Assembly: GCF_014649335.1 (NCBI RefSeq)
Contig: NZ_BMSV01000005.1
Coordinates: forward strand, 186,001-250,000
From: Streptomyces roseolilacinus
GTDB lineage: Bacteria > Actinomycetota > Actinomycetes > Streptomycetales > Streptomycetaceae
Reading direction: 5' to 3'
DNA: 64,000 bases
The notes beneath the pieces were generated by a model. That model was not told the origin of the DNA. It did no database searches and was given only the letters and a program-made list of their open reading frames with translations. This document shows positions 10,961 through 19,249 of this stretch, piece after piece (within the stretch, counting starts at the first letter, position 1; each line of letters opens with the position of its first letter). The translations under genes were made by a program, and so were the position numbers.

Positions 10961-11011
10961 GCGGACGGCGGTGCGCCCCGCCGGGACCCGGCCGGGCGCA
11001 CCGCCGTCCGC
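10961..11011 (-). terminator. Hairpin terminator after the LanB-like operon
   Basis: A perfect 18-bp inverted repeat (10961-10978 with 10994-11011) and a 15-nt loop start 17 bp downstream of the LanB-like stop codon. It should separate the five-gene LanB/A/PLP/T transcript from the NRPS gene, whose promoter would then lie in 10683-10960. Confidence 0.75.
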
Positions 11012-11027
11012 GCGGACGCACGGACCC

Positions 11028-13346
11028 CTACTCCTCCTCCTCGACCGCCACGAACCGCAGCTCGGACGTGTACGCCCGCCCCAGGTCGTCGACGAGCCAC
11101 GCCTGTTCGGGCGTCGGCAGCATCTCCGTGACGACCACCCGGCCGTCCGGCTCCCGCCGGGCCATCCTGCGCACCGCCTTGGCGAGGATGTTGACGTAGA
11201 CGGGGCTGTCGAAGTCCACGTAGAACGGCCTCGGTTCGGTCGGCAGCACCACGAAGACGAACCGGGGCAGCCCGCGCCGCGCGCGCCACCGGCGGGCCCG
11301 TACGAACCGCCGCGCCTCGTCCTTCTCCTGCGCGAAGTCCAGGTCGGGCCCCGGCAGCCGCCAGGTCTCCCGCGCCACCACGAGGCGGTCCACCGTCACG
11401 CGCGGCGTGTGCTCCTCCTCCGGCAGGACCTGGAAGAGGTCCATCGCCAGCGTGGTCAGCACGTGGGCGAACACGTCCACGGCGGGGAACTCGGCTCCGT
11501 CCGGCAGGACCACCACCAGCTCCCCGTCCCGCTCGGTCACCGACACGTCCGCGCTGAGCACGGTGCGGGGCCGGCCGGCACCGCTGGTCAGGTCCACCAG
11601 CGCCACGTGGTAGTCGTCCGGGCGGACCAGGGCGTGCCGGGTGCGGGCGGACAGCCGCGACCGGTGCTCCTTCGGCAGCAGCGGCATCAGCCGGGGGCGG
11701 GGGTGGTCGCGGTCGGTGAGCCGCACCAGCTCCCCGGGGTCGGGGTGCTGGTGGACGAAGAGGGAGGCGCCCAGCGTGTTGGCCGCCAGGTGCAGTTCGC
11801 CCAGCACCAGCTGGAAGTCGCCCCGCTCCACGGCGTCCGCGCCGGTCGCCGCGACCATGACGTCCGGACTGGCGTAGCGGGCCGCGGTCCAGCCCGCGCC
11901 GGTGCCCGGCGCGACGCCGAACCGTTCCTCCACCGGCCCCGCGACGTCGTCCAGCGACCTGTGGACGCGGCGGGCGCCGGGCGGCACGGCCAGGACGGAG
12001 GCCCACCGGTCGCGGAACTCCCGCTGGAGCGCGTCCGCCCGCGCCCGCGCCGTGCCGTGCAGGACCGGCATGCACGCGAACCAGAACGACGCCAGGTCCA
12101 CCGGCCCTTCGGCGGCCAGCCGCGCGTACACCGTCCGCGCCTCGGCCGCCACCGCCTCGGCGAGGTGCGCGGTGAGCCACCGCGCGCTGGTGAGCAGCGG
12201 CCGCAGCGGCGCCAGCGCCCCGTGTACGGCCCGGCCCGCGCGGACCGTGGCCGCGCGCCGGCAGTCGGCGTACACCACCGCCCGGCACGGCGCCGTCCCG
12301 GCCGCCTTCTCCCGCACGGCGGCCGTCTCCGTGAGCGCCGCGAACTCCCCCTCCAGTTCGGCCAGGGCGGCCGTCACCCCGTCGGCTCCGGCGGCCGCCC
12401 GCACGCGGTCGCGGCCGCGCTCCAGCGCGTCGAGCACGTCCAGCCACCGCCGTCGCGCCGGTGCGTCCCCGACCCGTTCGAGCCAGGCCCGCAGCGACCG
12501 CTCCGGGTGCGCGCCGGCCGGCACCTCCAGCTTCCACACCACCCAGCGGCGGGCCACCAGGCCCGCGAGGACGGCCGGCACGTCCACGCCGGGCAGCGCG
12601 GCGCCGATGTCCCGCGCGGGCCGCACCCCGTCGCACAGGCCGAGCACCGCGGCCTCCTCCGGGGCGAGGGACCGCGCCGGACGGCCCGGCACGGTCACCT
12701 CGGGGCCCGAGACCCGGACGAACGGCACCCGGCGGGGCGCCACCCACTCCCGCAGCGCGGGGTCGGCGTCGATCCGCGCGGCGAGGGCGTCGACGGCCCA
12801 CCCGGCGAAGTACACCTCCGTCGAGGCGAGGAGGCCCTCGCCGGGGTCCACCCCGACACCGGCCTCACCGAGGTCCCAGCGGCCCCAGCCGACGGGTCCG
12901 AAGAAGCCGATCGTGTCGTTCTTCACGCAGAACCGCTGCCAGTAGTGGGCGACCAGTTCCTCGCGCTGCCGGGGCATACTGGTGCGTCCGGCCGCCGTCG
13001 GCGTCCACGCCAGGAACGGCGCCACCCCCGAGGAGAGCACCGGGCGGTTCTGCCACGCCACGGCCTCCCGGAACGCGGGCGTCCGCGCGATGTCCTGGAG
13101 GTCGTGCGCGGTCTCCACCGCCGCCTCGGCGAACAGCCCGGCGAAGCCGGCCCACTCCGGGCCGCCCGGCTCCCCGTCCGGCGCGTCCTCCCGTACGAAC
13201 TTGTCGGCCGCCTCCGCCAGACCCCGCGGGGCCAGTCGCAGCACCCCGGCGGCCGGGAAGCCGGGCCCCCGCAGGGCGAACTGCTCCCACAGCCGCCAGC
13301 GTCCGCCGGGCAGCCGCACCCCGCTCCCGTCCCCCACGGCCCTCAC
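11028..13346 (-). CDS. LanB-like (lantibiotic dehydratase N-terminal domain) protein, copy A
   Basis: A 772-residue protein of the family that in lanthipeptide and PEARL pathways moves an amino acid from aminoacyl-tRNA onto a substrate. Only the glutamylation-type region is present; the roughly 300-residue elimination domain of full LanB enzymes is absent. The conserved block near residues 108-160 includes QRFCVKNDTIGFFGPVGWG. It aligns with the RxxxRxTPFGLF block of NisB-type enzymes but with Lys and Asp in place of the second Arg and the Thr (my alignment by eye). A second shared block near the C-terminus is RPFYVDFDSPVYVN. The GTG at 13346 overlaps the carrier-protein stop (GTGA), implying translational coupling; a GTG at 13337 is an alternative start. 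It ends in EEEE just before a strong hairpin. The close paralogue lies five genes upstream. Substrate and tRNA partner are unknown. Confidence 0.85.
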   Translation of the reverse strand: MRAVGDGSGVRLPGGRWRLWEQFALRGPGFPAAGVLRLAPRGLAEAADKFVREDAPDGEPGGPEWAGFAGLFAEAAVETAHDLQDIARTPAFREAVAWQNRPVLSSGVAPFLAWTPTAAGRTSMPRQREELVAHYWQRFCVKNDTIGFFGPVGWGRWDLGEAGVGVDPGEGLLASTEVYFAGWAVDALAARIDADPALREWVAPRRVPFVRVSGPEVTVPGRPARSLAPEEAAVLGLCDGVRPARDIGAALPGVDVPAVLAGLVARRWVVWKLEVPAGAHPERSLRAWLERVGDAPARRRWLDVLDALERGRDRVRAAAGADGVTAALAELEGEFAALTETAAVREKAAGTAPCRAVVYADCRRAATVRAGRAVHGALAPLRPLLTSARWLTAHLAEAVAAEARTVYARLAAEGPVDLASFWFACMPVLHGTARARADALQREFRDRWASVLAVPPGARRVHRSLDDVAGPVEERFGVAPGTGAGWTAARYASPDVMVAATGADAVERGDFQLVLGELHLAANTLGASLFVHQHPDPGELVRLTDRDHPRPRLMPLLPKEHRSRLSARTRHALVRPDDYHVALVDLTSGAGRPRTVLSADVSVTERDGELVVVLPDGAEFPAVDVFAHVLTTLAMDLFQVLPEEEHTPRVTVDRLVVARETWRLPGPDLDFAQEKDEARRFVRARRWRARRGLPRFVFVVLPTEPRPFYVDFDSPVYVNILAKAVRRMARREPDGRVVVTEMLPTPEQAWLVDDLGRAYTSELRFVAVEEEE

Positions 13347-13633
13347 CCCTGGAGGAGGTCGGTGTGGACGACGTCGGCGAGGTCCGCCGGCGTGGGGTAC
13401 GCGAAGACCAGTGACACCGGCACCTCGACGCCCAGGGCGTCCTGCAGCCGTGCGGTCACCTGGAACGCGGTCAGCGAGTCCCCGCCGTTCTCGTAGAAGT
13501 CGCCCTGCTCGTCCAGGTCCGGCACCCCCAGGGCGTCCCGGTAGACGCCGACGAGCAGCGCGGTGGTGGCGGCGACGGTCGCCGGGGCGGTGGTCGGGGT
13601 GGTGGTGGTCAGGGTGGTGGTGGTCTCGCTCAT
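13343..13633 (-). CDS. Stand-alone peptidyl/acyl carrier protein with Thr-rich tail
   Basis: A 96-residue carrier protein. The phosphopantetheine site is ENGGDSL with Ser53, followed by the usual helix and FAYPTPADLADVV ending. Residues 4-24 form an odd tail with 13 threonines, encoded by an ACC-rich run. The ATG overlaps the stop of the PLP-enzyme gene (ATGA), and its stop overlaps the start of the LanB-like gene (GTGA). The nearest logical loader is the stand-alone adenylation protein of the same operon. The carrier-bound amino acid could then be handed to the LanB-like proteins or to the C domain that opens the two-module NRPS; this is inference. A repeat-derived disordered linker is the simplest reading of the Thr tail. 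Confidence 0.9.
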   Translation of the reverse strand: MSETTTTLTTTTPTTAPATVAATTALLVGVYRDALGVPDLDEQGDFYENGGDSLTAFQVTARLQDALGVEVPVSLVFAYPTPADLADVVHTDLLQG

Positions 13634-14646
13634 CGGGTCTCCTCCAGTTCGGGACACGCGCGGGTCGGTGCGGTCGGTGCGGTCGGATGGGTCGGGCCGT
13701 CCGGGACGGTCCGGGCGGTGAGGGCCGCCAGGGTGTTGCCGCCGGAGACGACGGCGACGGCGCGTTCGCGGCGGGGCCCCGCGCGCAGCGCCCCGGCGAG
13801 GGCGACGGCGCCGCTGGGCTCCGCCTCGACGCCCAGGCGGCGCAGCCGGTCGGTGGCGGTGAGGATCTCGGCGTCGGACACGGCGACCAGGTCGTCGACC
13901 CGGCCCCGGACCACGGCGAACGGCACCTCCCCGGGCGCCTGCGCCCGCAGCCCGTCCGCGACGGTGTCGCAGGGCGGCAGCCGCAGCGGCCGGCCCGCGG
14001 CCAGGGACCGGGCGTAGCGGGGCGCGGCCTCCGGTTCGACGCCCACGATCCGCACCGGGTGGTCGCGGGCGGCCAGGCACGCCCCGGCCAGCAGCCCGCC
14101 GCCGCCGACCGGCACGTACAGGGTCCGCACGTCGGGGACGTCGGCGAGGATCTCGCGGGCCACCGTGCCCTGTCCCGCGACGACGAGTTCGTGGTCCGAG
14201 GACGGCACGAGGACCGCGCCGGTCTCCTCGGCCAGCTCCCGGGCCCGCTCCTCGCGTTCCGCGACACCGCCCCGCACGCTCACCGTCCGCCCGCCCAGGG
14301 CGTGGATGCGGGCGGCCTTGGCCGGGCTGGTCCCGGCGGCCAGCACCACGGTCACCCGCACCCCCGTCGGCGCGGCCAGCCGCGCCAGGGCGATCCCGTG
14401 GTTGCCCGAGGAACCGGTGACGATGCCGCGGGCCCCCAGCGCCAGCACCGCGTTGGCGGCCCCGCGCAGCTTGAACGACCCGCTGTGCTGGAGGTGTTCG
14501 GCCTTCAGCAGCAGCCCCCAGCCGCTGCGCCGCCGCCCCGGGGCCGGCAGCCCCGGGAGCAGCGGGGTGCGCCGGACGTACGGGGCGATGCGGCCGGCCG
14601 CGTGCTCCACGTCGGCGGGCACCGGCCCGCCGCCCACGGCCCTCAC
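13630..14646 (-). CDS. Fold-type-II PLP enzyme, threonine/serine dehydratase or racemase-like
   Basis: A 338-residue pyridoxal-phosphate enzyme of the serine/threonine dehydratase and serine racemase family. Visible motifs are SGSFKLRGA with the Schiff-base Lys59, the Asn loop SSGNHG, and the phosphate-binding loop GGGGLLAG. There is no C-terminal ACT regulatory domain, so it is not a biosynthetic IlvA. The last 24 residues are a Thr/Pro-rich tail from a local (GTGCGGTCG)-type repeat. It overlaps the adenylation gene (GTGA) and the carrier gene (ATGA). It may supply an unusual amino or keto acid (2-oxobutyrate, D-Ser or allo-Thr type) to the NRPS. Dehydratase and racemase cannot be told apart from the motifs. 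Confidence 0.85.
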   Translation of the reverse strand: MRAVGGGPVPADVEHAAGRIAPYVRRTPLLPGLPAPGRRRSGWGLLLKAEHLQHSGSFKLRGAANAVLALGARGIVTGSSGNHGIALARLAAPTGVRVTVVLAAGTSPAKAARIHALGGRTVSVRGGVAEREERARELAEETGAVLVPSSDHELVVAGQGTVAREILADVPDVRTLYVPVGGGGLLAGACLAARDHPVRIVGVEPEAAPRYARSLAAGRPLRLPPCDTVADGLRAQAPGEVPFAVVRGRVDDLVAVSDAEILTATDRLRRLGVEAEPSGAVALAGALRAGPRRERAVAVVSGGNTLAALTARTVPDGPTHPTAPTAPTRACPELEETR

Positions 14647-16145
14647 GACCGGCCCGCCGCGTCCGCGAGGGCCCGCCGGTCGGCCTTGCCGCTCCGCGTC
14701 GTGGGCAGTTCGGCCAGCCGGACGAACCGGCGCGGCATCAGGTGCGGCGGCAGGGTCGCCGCGAGGTGCGCGCGCAGCGCGCCGTCGTCCGTGCCCCCCA
14801 GGTCGCCGGTGACGTGCGCGACGAGGAACACCCTCCCTCGGCCGTCCTCGGCGGGGGTGACGACCGCCCCGGTCACGCCGGGGTGCGCCAGCAGCGCGCC
14901 CTCGACCTCGGCGGGGTCGACCCGGTGGCCGCGGATCTTCACCTGCCGGTCACGCCGCCCCAGCAGGTGCAGCCCGCCGGGACCGCTCCTGGCCAGGTCG
15001 CCGGTCCGGTACAGCCGGGACCCCGGCGGCCCCGACGGGTCCGGCACGAAGCACTCCGCCGTCCGGGCGGGGAGCCCCCGGTACCCGCGGGCGACCCCGT
15101 TCCCGCCGATGCACACCTCGCCCGTCGCGCCCTCCGGCACGGGCCGCAGGTCCTCGTCGAGCAGGCGGACGACCACCCCGTCGATCGGGGTCCCGACGAC
15201 GTCGGAGCCGGTCGCCGGATCGGCCGGCACCTCGTACCGGGTCGAGGTCATCGTGCACTCCGTCGGCCCGTACTGGTTGACGAGGCGGCCCCCGACCAGC
15301 GACCGGCCTCCCGCGGCCAGGAACGGGCGCAGCGACTCCCCGCTGCTCACCACCAGCCGCACCCCGTTCAGCAGTCCCGCCCCGTCCGGCCGGCCCGCCA
15401 GGAACGCCAGGAACGACGGCGTCACGCTCAGCAGCGCGTTCACCCCGTGGTCCCGTACGGCCGCGCCGAACTCCTCGGGCCGCAGGACCGCGGACCGGTC
15501 CACCACGACCAGCCGCCCGCCCGCGAGCAGCGGCGCGAACGTGTCCCGCACCGACGCGTCGTACCCGAGCGGCGCCACCTGGAGCGCCACCGTCCCGGGG
15601 CCCAGGCCGAAGTCCCGGGCGACGAACCGCAGGTAGGAGTCGAGCCCGCGGTGCTCCACCAGGACGGGGCTCGGCTCGCCGGTCGAACCGGAGGTGTGGC
15701 TGACGTAGGCCAGGGCCCGCCCGTCCGGCGGCCCCGCCGGCGCCGTCCCGCCCGCGCCGGCCTCCGGCCGGTCCAGGAGCACGGGCCGGCCGGGCACCGG
15801 CAGCCGGAGGCGGCCGGCGAGGGCCGTGGTGGTGACCAGCAGGTCCGCGCCGCCGCTGCGGACGAGCGCGGCCAGCCGCCGGGGCGGCTGCTCCACGTCG
15901 AGGGTGAGGAACGCCGCCCCGCACCGTACGGCCGCGGCCACGGCGATCACCGCGTCCACGCCGCGCGCCACGGCCACCGCGCACACGGTCTCGGCGCGGG
16001 CGCCCCGGGCGGCGAGCACGCCGGCCAGGGCGTCGACGCGGGCGGTCAGTTCGGCGTAGGTCAGTTCGCCGGCCGGGGTCGTCACCGCGATCCGGCCCGG
16101 TTCGCGCGCGGCGTGCGCGGCGATCTCGTCGACGAAGGTCCGCAT
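14643..16145 (-). CDS. Stand-alone NRPS adenylation domain
   Basis: A 500-residue amino-acid-activating enzyme without fused carrier. It shows HTSGSTGEPSPVLVEH (A3, with the usual Lys replaced by Ser-Pro), NQYGPTE (A5), LYRTGDLA (A7/A8), RQVKIRGHRVD and the SGKADRR lysine (A10). The specificity residues read by eye are about DARSVSQMTK, which I cannot match to a substrate; Asp235 indicates an alpha-amino acid. The ATG shares its A with the stop of the upstream LanB-like gene (TGATG), and the 3' end overlaps the PLP gene (GTGA). It presumably loads the 96-residue carrier two genes downstream, and the divergent MbtH protein may be its partner. Confidence 0.93.
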   Translation of the reverse strand: MRTFVDEIAAHAAREPGRIAVTTPAGELTYAELTARVDALAGVLAARGARAETVCAVAVARGVDAVIAVAAAVRCGAAFLTLDVEQPPRRLAALVRSGGADLLVTTTALAGRLRLPVPGRPVLLDRPEAGAGGTAPAGPPDGRALAYVSHTSGSTGEPSPVLVEHRGLDSYLRFVARDFGLGPGTVALQVAPLGYDASVRDTFAPLLAGGRLVVVDRSAVLRPEEFGAAVRDHGVNALLSVTPSFLAFLAGRPDGAGLLNGVRLVVSSGESLRPFLAAGGRSLVGGRLVNQYGPTECTMTSTRYEVPADPATGSDVVGTPIDGVVVRLLDEDLRPVPEGATGEVCIGGNGVARGYRGLPARTAECFVPDPSGPPGSRLYRTGDLARSGPGGLHLLGRRDRQVKIRGHRVDPAEVEGALLAHPGVTGAVVTPAEDGRGRVFLVAHVTGDLGGTDDGALRAHLAATLPPHLMPRRFVRLAELPTTRSGKADRRALADAAGRS

Positions 16146-18586
16146 CACACGGCTCCTTCCGCACGGCCGCCCGCGACGGCTCCCGCGACCGCACCCGCGA
16201 AGGCTCCCGGGCCGTCCACCGGGCCGACTGCCGGGCCGTCCGCCGTCAGGGCACCCGCCGTCCGCTCGTCCGCCGTCCGCTCGACGGCCGTCTGGTCGAC
16301 CGCGACGAACCGCAGCTCGGAGGTGTACGCACGGCCCTCGTCGTCCGTCAGCCACGCCTGTTCGGGGGTGGGCAGCATCTCGCTGACCACCAGCCGCGCC
16401 CCGGCGTCCTGGCGGGCGAGCCGGCGCACGGCCTTGGCGAAGACGTTGACGTAGACGGGGCTGTCGAAGTCCACGTAGAACGGGCGCGGTTCGGTCGGCG
16501 ACACGACGAACACGAACCGCGGGAGGTCCCGTTCCCGCGCCCAGGCGCGGGCCCGCACGAACCGCCTCGCCTCCGACTTCTCGTCGCGGAAGCCCATGTC
16601 CGCCACCGGCAGCGTCCAGGTCTCGCGCGCCACGACCATCCGGTCCAGGGTGACGCGCGGCGTGTGGTCGCCCTCGGGCCGCAGCGTGAAGCGGTCCATC
16701 ACCCGCTGGGTGAGCGTGTTGGCGTACACGTCGAGCAGGTCGAACACGGCGCCGTCCGGCAGGACCGCGACCAGCGCGCCGCCCCGGTCCTCCACCGCCA
16801 CGTCGGCGGCGAGCACCGTGCGCTGCCGGAACGGGTCACCGGTGTGGTCCACCAGCGCCACGTGGTAGTCCTCGGGCCGCTCCAGCGAGGGCCTGCTGCG
16901 GGTGGACCACTTGAGCGGCAGCTCCTTGGGCAGCATGGGCAGCAGCCGGGGCGCGGGGAAGTCGCGGGAGGTCTCGGCGACGAGGGCCGCGCGGTCGGGG
17001 TGCTGGTGGACGAAGAGGGACGCGCCCATCGTGTTCAGCGCGCAGTGCATCTCGCCCAGCAGCAGTTCGAAGTCGCCGCGGGCCACCGCGTCCGCGTCCT
17101 CGGCGAGGACGAGCACGTCCGGGCTGAAGTACCGGGCCAGCGACCAGCCCGAGCCCGGCTCGTCGAACTCGGCCCGGACCCGCCCGGCGACGGCGTCCGA
17201 CGACAGCCGCACCCGGCGCGCCCCCTCCGGCACGTCCAGGATCCGGGCCCACTTCGCCCGCAGCTCCGCCTGCACGGCGGCGACGTCCTCCTCCGCCTTC
17301 GGGTGCGGCGACGGCAGGCACGCCAGCCACAGGGACGCCAGGTCCACCCGGCCCCCGTCCGCGGCGAGCCGCTCGTACAGGGGGCGCAGCCGCTCCCGGA
17401 TCCGCTCGGCGACCCGGTTCGTCATCCACCGGGCCGCCGTCAGGCACAGGGCGAGCGGGGTGAGTTCGCCGAGCAGGGACCTGCCGAGCACGGCGGTCGC
17501 CGACCGCCGGCAGTCGGAGTACACAACCCCCCGGCACGGCGCGGTCCTCGCGCCCTTGGCGCGCTGCGCCTCGGTGGCGGTGAGCGCCGCGAAGTCCGCC
17601 TCCAGCGCGCCGAGCGCCGAGGTCAGGGCCTCGGCGTCGGTCCCGGCCGCCCGGACCGCGTCGCGGCCCCGCTCCAGCACGGCCAGCCGCTCCAGGGCCG
17701 GCTCGCGGACCGCCGGGTCACCGATCCGTTCGAGGACCGACCGCAGTTCGCGCTCCGGGTACGTGCCGGCCGGGACCTCCAGCCGCCAGTGCACCCACCG
17801 CGCGGCCACCAGCGCCCGTACGGACCGCTCCGCCTCCCGGACGGACACCCCCGCCGCCTCGGCGATCCGCGCGACCGTCCGCGTCCCGTCGCACAGCCCC
17901 AGCACCACCCGGTCGGGTTCCGCGACGGGCTGCGGCCGCCGGCCCGGCACGCGCACCGCGCCGTCCTCGACCCGGACGAACGGGACGCGGCGCGGCGGCA
18001 CCCACGCCCGCAGCGCCGGGTCGGCGTCGAGCGTGCGGGCGAGCGCGTCGACCGCCCAGCTGGAGAAGTACACCCGGGAGTCCGCGAGGAACCCGGTGCC
18101 CGGGTCGACGGCCACGTCGTCGCGGGTGAGGTCCCAGCGGCCCCAGCCGACGGGTCCGAAGAAGCCGATCGTGTCGTTCTTCACGCAGAACCGCTGCCAG
18201 TAGTGGGCGACCAGTTCCTCGCGCTGCCGGGGCATGCTGGTGCGTCCGGCCGCCGTCGGCGTCCACGCCAGGAACGGCGCCACCCCGGTGCGCAGCACGG
18301 CCGGGTTCTGCCAGGCGACCGCCGCCCGGAACCGGGGGCTCGCGGCGATCTCCTGGAGCAGCCGCGCCGTGCGTACGGCGCCCTCGTCGAAGTCCTCCGT
18401 GAACGCCCGCCACTCGGGGCCGGCCGGTTCCTCGCCCGGCGTGAACTTGTCCGCCGCCTCGGCGAGGCCCGGCGGCGCCAGCCGCAGTACGCCGGCGGCC
18501 GGGAAGCCGGGCCCCCGCAGCGCGAAGTGTTCCCACAGGCGCCACCCCCCGACGGGCAGGTGAACGGTCTCCGGCATGTCCGGCAT
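16145..18586 (-). CDS. LanB-like (lantibiotic dehydratase N-terminal domain) protein, copy B
   Basis: An 813-residue paralogue of the LanB-like gene at 11028-13346. It opens with the same HLPVGGWRLWEHFALRGPGF-type N-terminus and carries the QRFCVKNDTIGFFGPVGWG block and the RPFYVDFDSPVYVN block. It lacks the elimination domain. A low-complexity C-terminal tail of about 45 residues, rich in Ala, Gly and Thr, is not in copy A. The ATG at 18586 has AAGGAG 8 nt upstream; an ATG nine bases further in is possible. It is the first gene of the operon, and 193 bp separate it from the divergent MbtH gene. Copies A and B share a 159-bp stretch differing at one base. Two paralogues suggest two successive aminoacyl transfers or a heteromeric enzyme; this is inference. 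Confidence 0.85.
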   Translation of the reverse strand: MPDMPETVHLPVGGWRLWEHFALRGPGFPAAGVLRLAPPGLAEAADKFTPGEEPAGPEWRAFTEDFDEGAVRTARLLQEIAASPRFRAAVAWQNPAVLRTGVAPFLAWTPTAAGRTSMPRQREELVAHYWQRFCVKNDTIGFFGPVGWGRWDLTRDDVAVDPGTGFLADSRVYFSSWAVDALARTLDADPALRAWVPPRRVPFVRVEDGAVRVPGRRPQPVAEPDRVVLGLCDGTRTVARIAEAAGVSVREAERSVRALVAARWVHWRLEVPAGTYPERELRSVLERIGDPAVREPALERLAVLERGRDAVRAAGTDAEALTSALGALEADFAALTATEAQRAKGARTAPCRGVVYSDCRRSATAVLGRSLLGELTPLALCLTAARWMTNRVAERIRERLRPLYERLAADGGRVDLASLWLACLPSPHPKAEEDVAAVQAELRAKWARILDVPEGARRVRLSSDAVAGRVRAEFDEPGSGWSLARYFSPDVLVLAEDADAVARGDFELLLGEMHCALNTMGASLFVHQHPDRAALVAETSRDFPAPRLLPMLPKELPLKWSTRSRPSLERPEDYHVALVDHTGDPFRQRTVLAADVAVEDRGGALVAVLPDGAVFDLLDVYANTLTQRVMDRFTLRPEGDHTPRVTLDRMVVARETWTLPVADMGFRDEKSEARRFVRARAWARERDLPRFVFVVSPTEPRPFYVDFDSPVYVNVFAKAVRRLARQDAGARLVVSEMLPTPEQAWLTDDEGRAYTSELRFVAVDQTAVERTADERTAGALTADGPAVGPVDGPGAFAGAVAGAVAGGRAEGAV

Positions 18587-18779
18587 GGCGGAACTCCTTC
18601 CGAGGGGGCTGGACGTGGCTCGTGGCCCCGCAGACACTGCCGCGCCGCCGCGCGCACCCACCAGGGAAGGAGCCGCACCGCACACCGCCGGAGCTGCTGC
18701 GCGTTTGTCCCTGTCGGCCGGCCGCCGCCGGCACCACGCTGGGGTCCGTCGACCGACCGAGCCGAGGAGGACCGAGCAG

Positions 18780-18983
18780 ATGAGCGACAGCGAGGAGTAC
18801 CGGGTCGTGCTCAACGACGAGGAGCAGTACTCCGTCTGGAGGACGGACCGCCCGCTGCCCGCCGGCTGGCACGCCGAGGGCACGACCGGGTCGCGCCAGG
18901 AGTGCCTGGACCACATCGGCCGTGTCTGGACGGACATGCGCCCGCTGAGCCTGCGCCGCCACCTGGCGTCGACGGGCGGCTGA
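18780..18983 (+). CDS. MbtH-like NRPS chaperone
   Basis: A 67-residue MbtH-family protein, which binds NRPS adenylation domains and supports their folding and activity. Diagnostic residues are NDEEQYSVW, PAGWHAEG, and the signature ending ECLDHIGRVWTDMRPLSLR. GAGGAGG lies just ahead of the ATG. It is divergent from the LanB-like operon, so expression of the two arms is probably co-ordinated from 18587-18779. It is followed by a hairpin terminator and is the only MbtH gene in the window. Confidence 0.97.
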   Translation: MSDSEEYRVVLNDEEQYSVWRTDRPLPAGWHAEGTTGSRQECLDHIGRVWTDMRPLSLRRHLASTGG

Positions 18984-19018
18984 GCACCGGCGGGACGACC
19001 GCCCGCCGCGCGCGGCGA

Positions 19019-19049
19019 CGCCCCGCGCCCCCTGGTGGGGTGCGGGGCG
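19019..19049 (+). terminator. Hairpin terminator after the MbtH gene
   Basis: A 13-bp stem (19019-19031 with 19037-19049) with one G-T pair and a 5-nt loop, 35 bp past the MbtH stop codon. It marks the right edge of the NRPS cluster. Confidence 0.65.
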
Positions 19050-19249
19050 CCCGTGCGTTCCGGGGCGCCGCGCCGGGACCTCCCGCGCCGGCCGGGACGG
19101 GGCGGGCCGCTCGTCCGCGCCGTCCACCCGACGGTGCCGCCCGAGGCCGCGTACCGCCTCACCCCCGGCTCGGGGAGCCGGTCGGGGAAAGCGCGGGTGC
19201 CGCCACCCCCGGCGCGGACACGCGGGTACGGCCCGACGCGCCCGCTCAC

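Noticed and set aside
5320..12801. A long minus-strand frame of about 2490 codons overlapping the NRPS
   Set aside because: It is offset from the frame carrying the C-A-T motifs, Arg/Gly/Ala-rich, and crosses a terminator and gene borders.
6..13496. A stop-free plus-strand frame of about 4500 codons opposite the NRPS genes
   Set aside because: It is the GC-rich shadow of minus-strand genes. Its translation is Arg/Pro/Gly/His-rich with no domain, while the opposite strand shows complete NRPS, PLP and LanB-like motifs.
13343..13633. Thr-rich carrier as a RiPP precursor peptide
   Set aside because: The rest is a clear carrier fold with the GGDSL phosphopantetheine serine. A role of the tail as substrate is kept only as a hypothesis.
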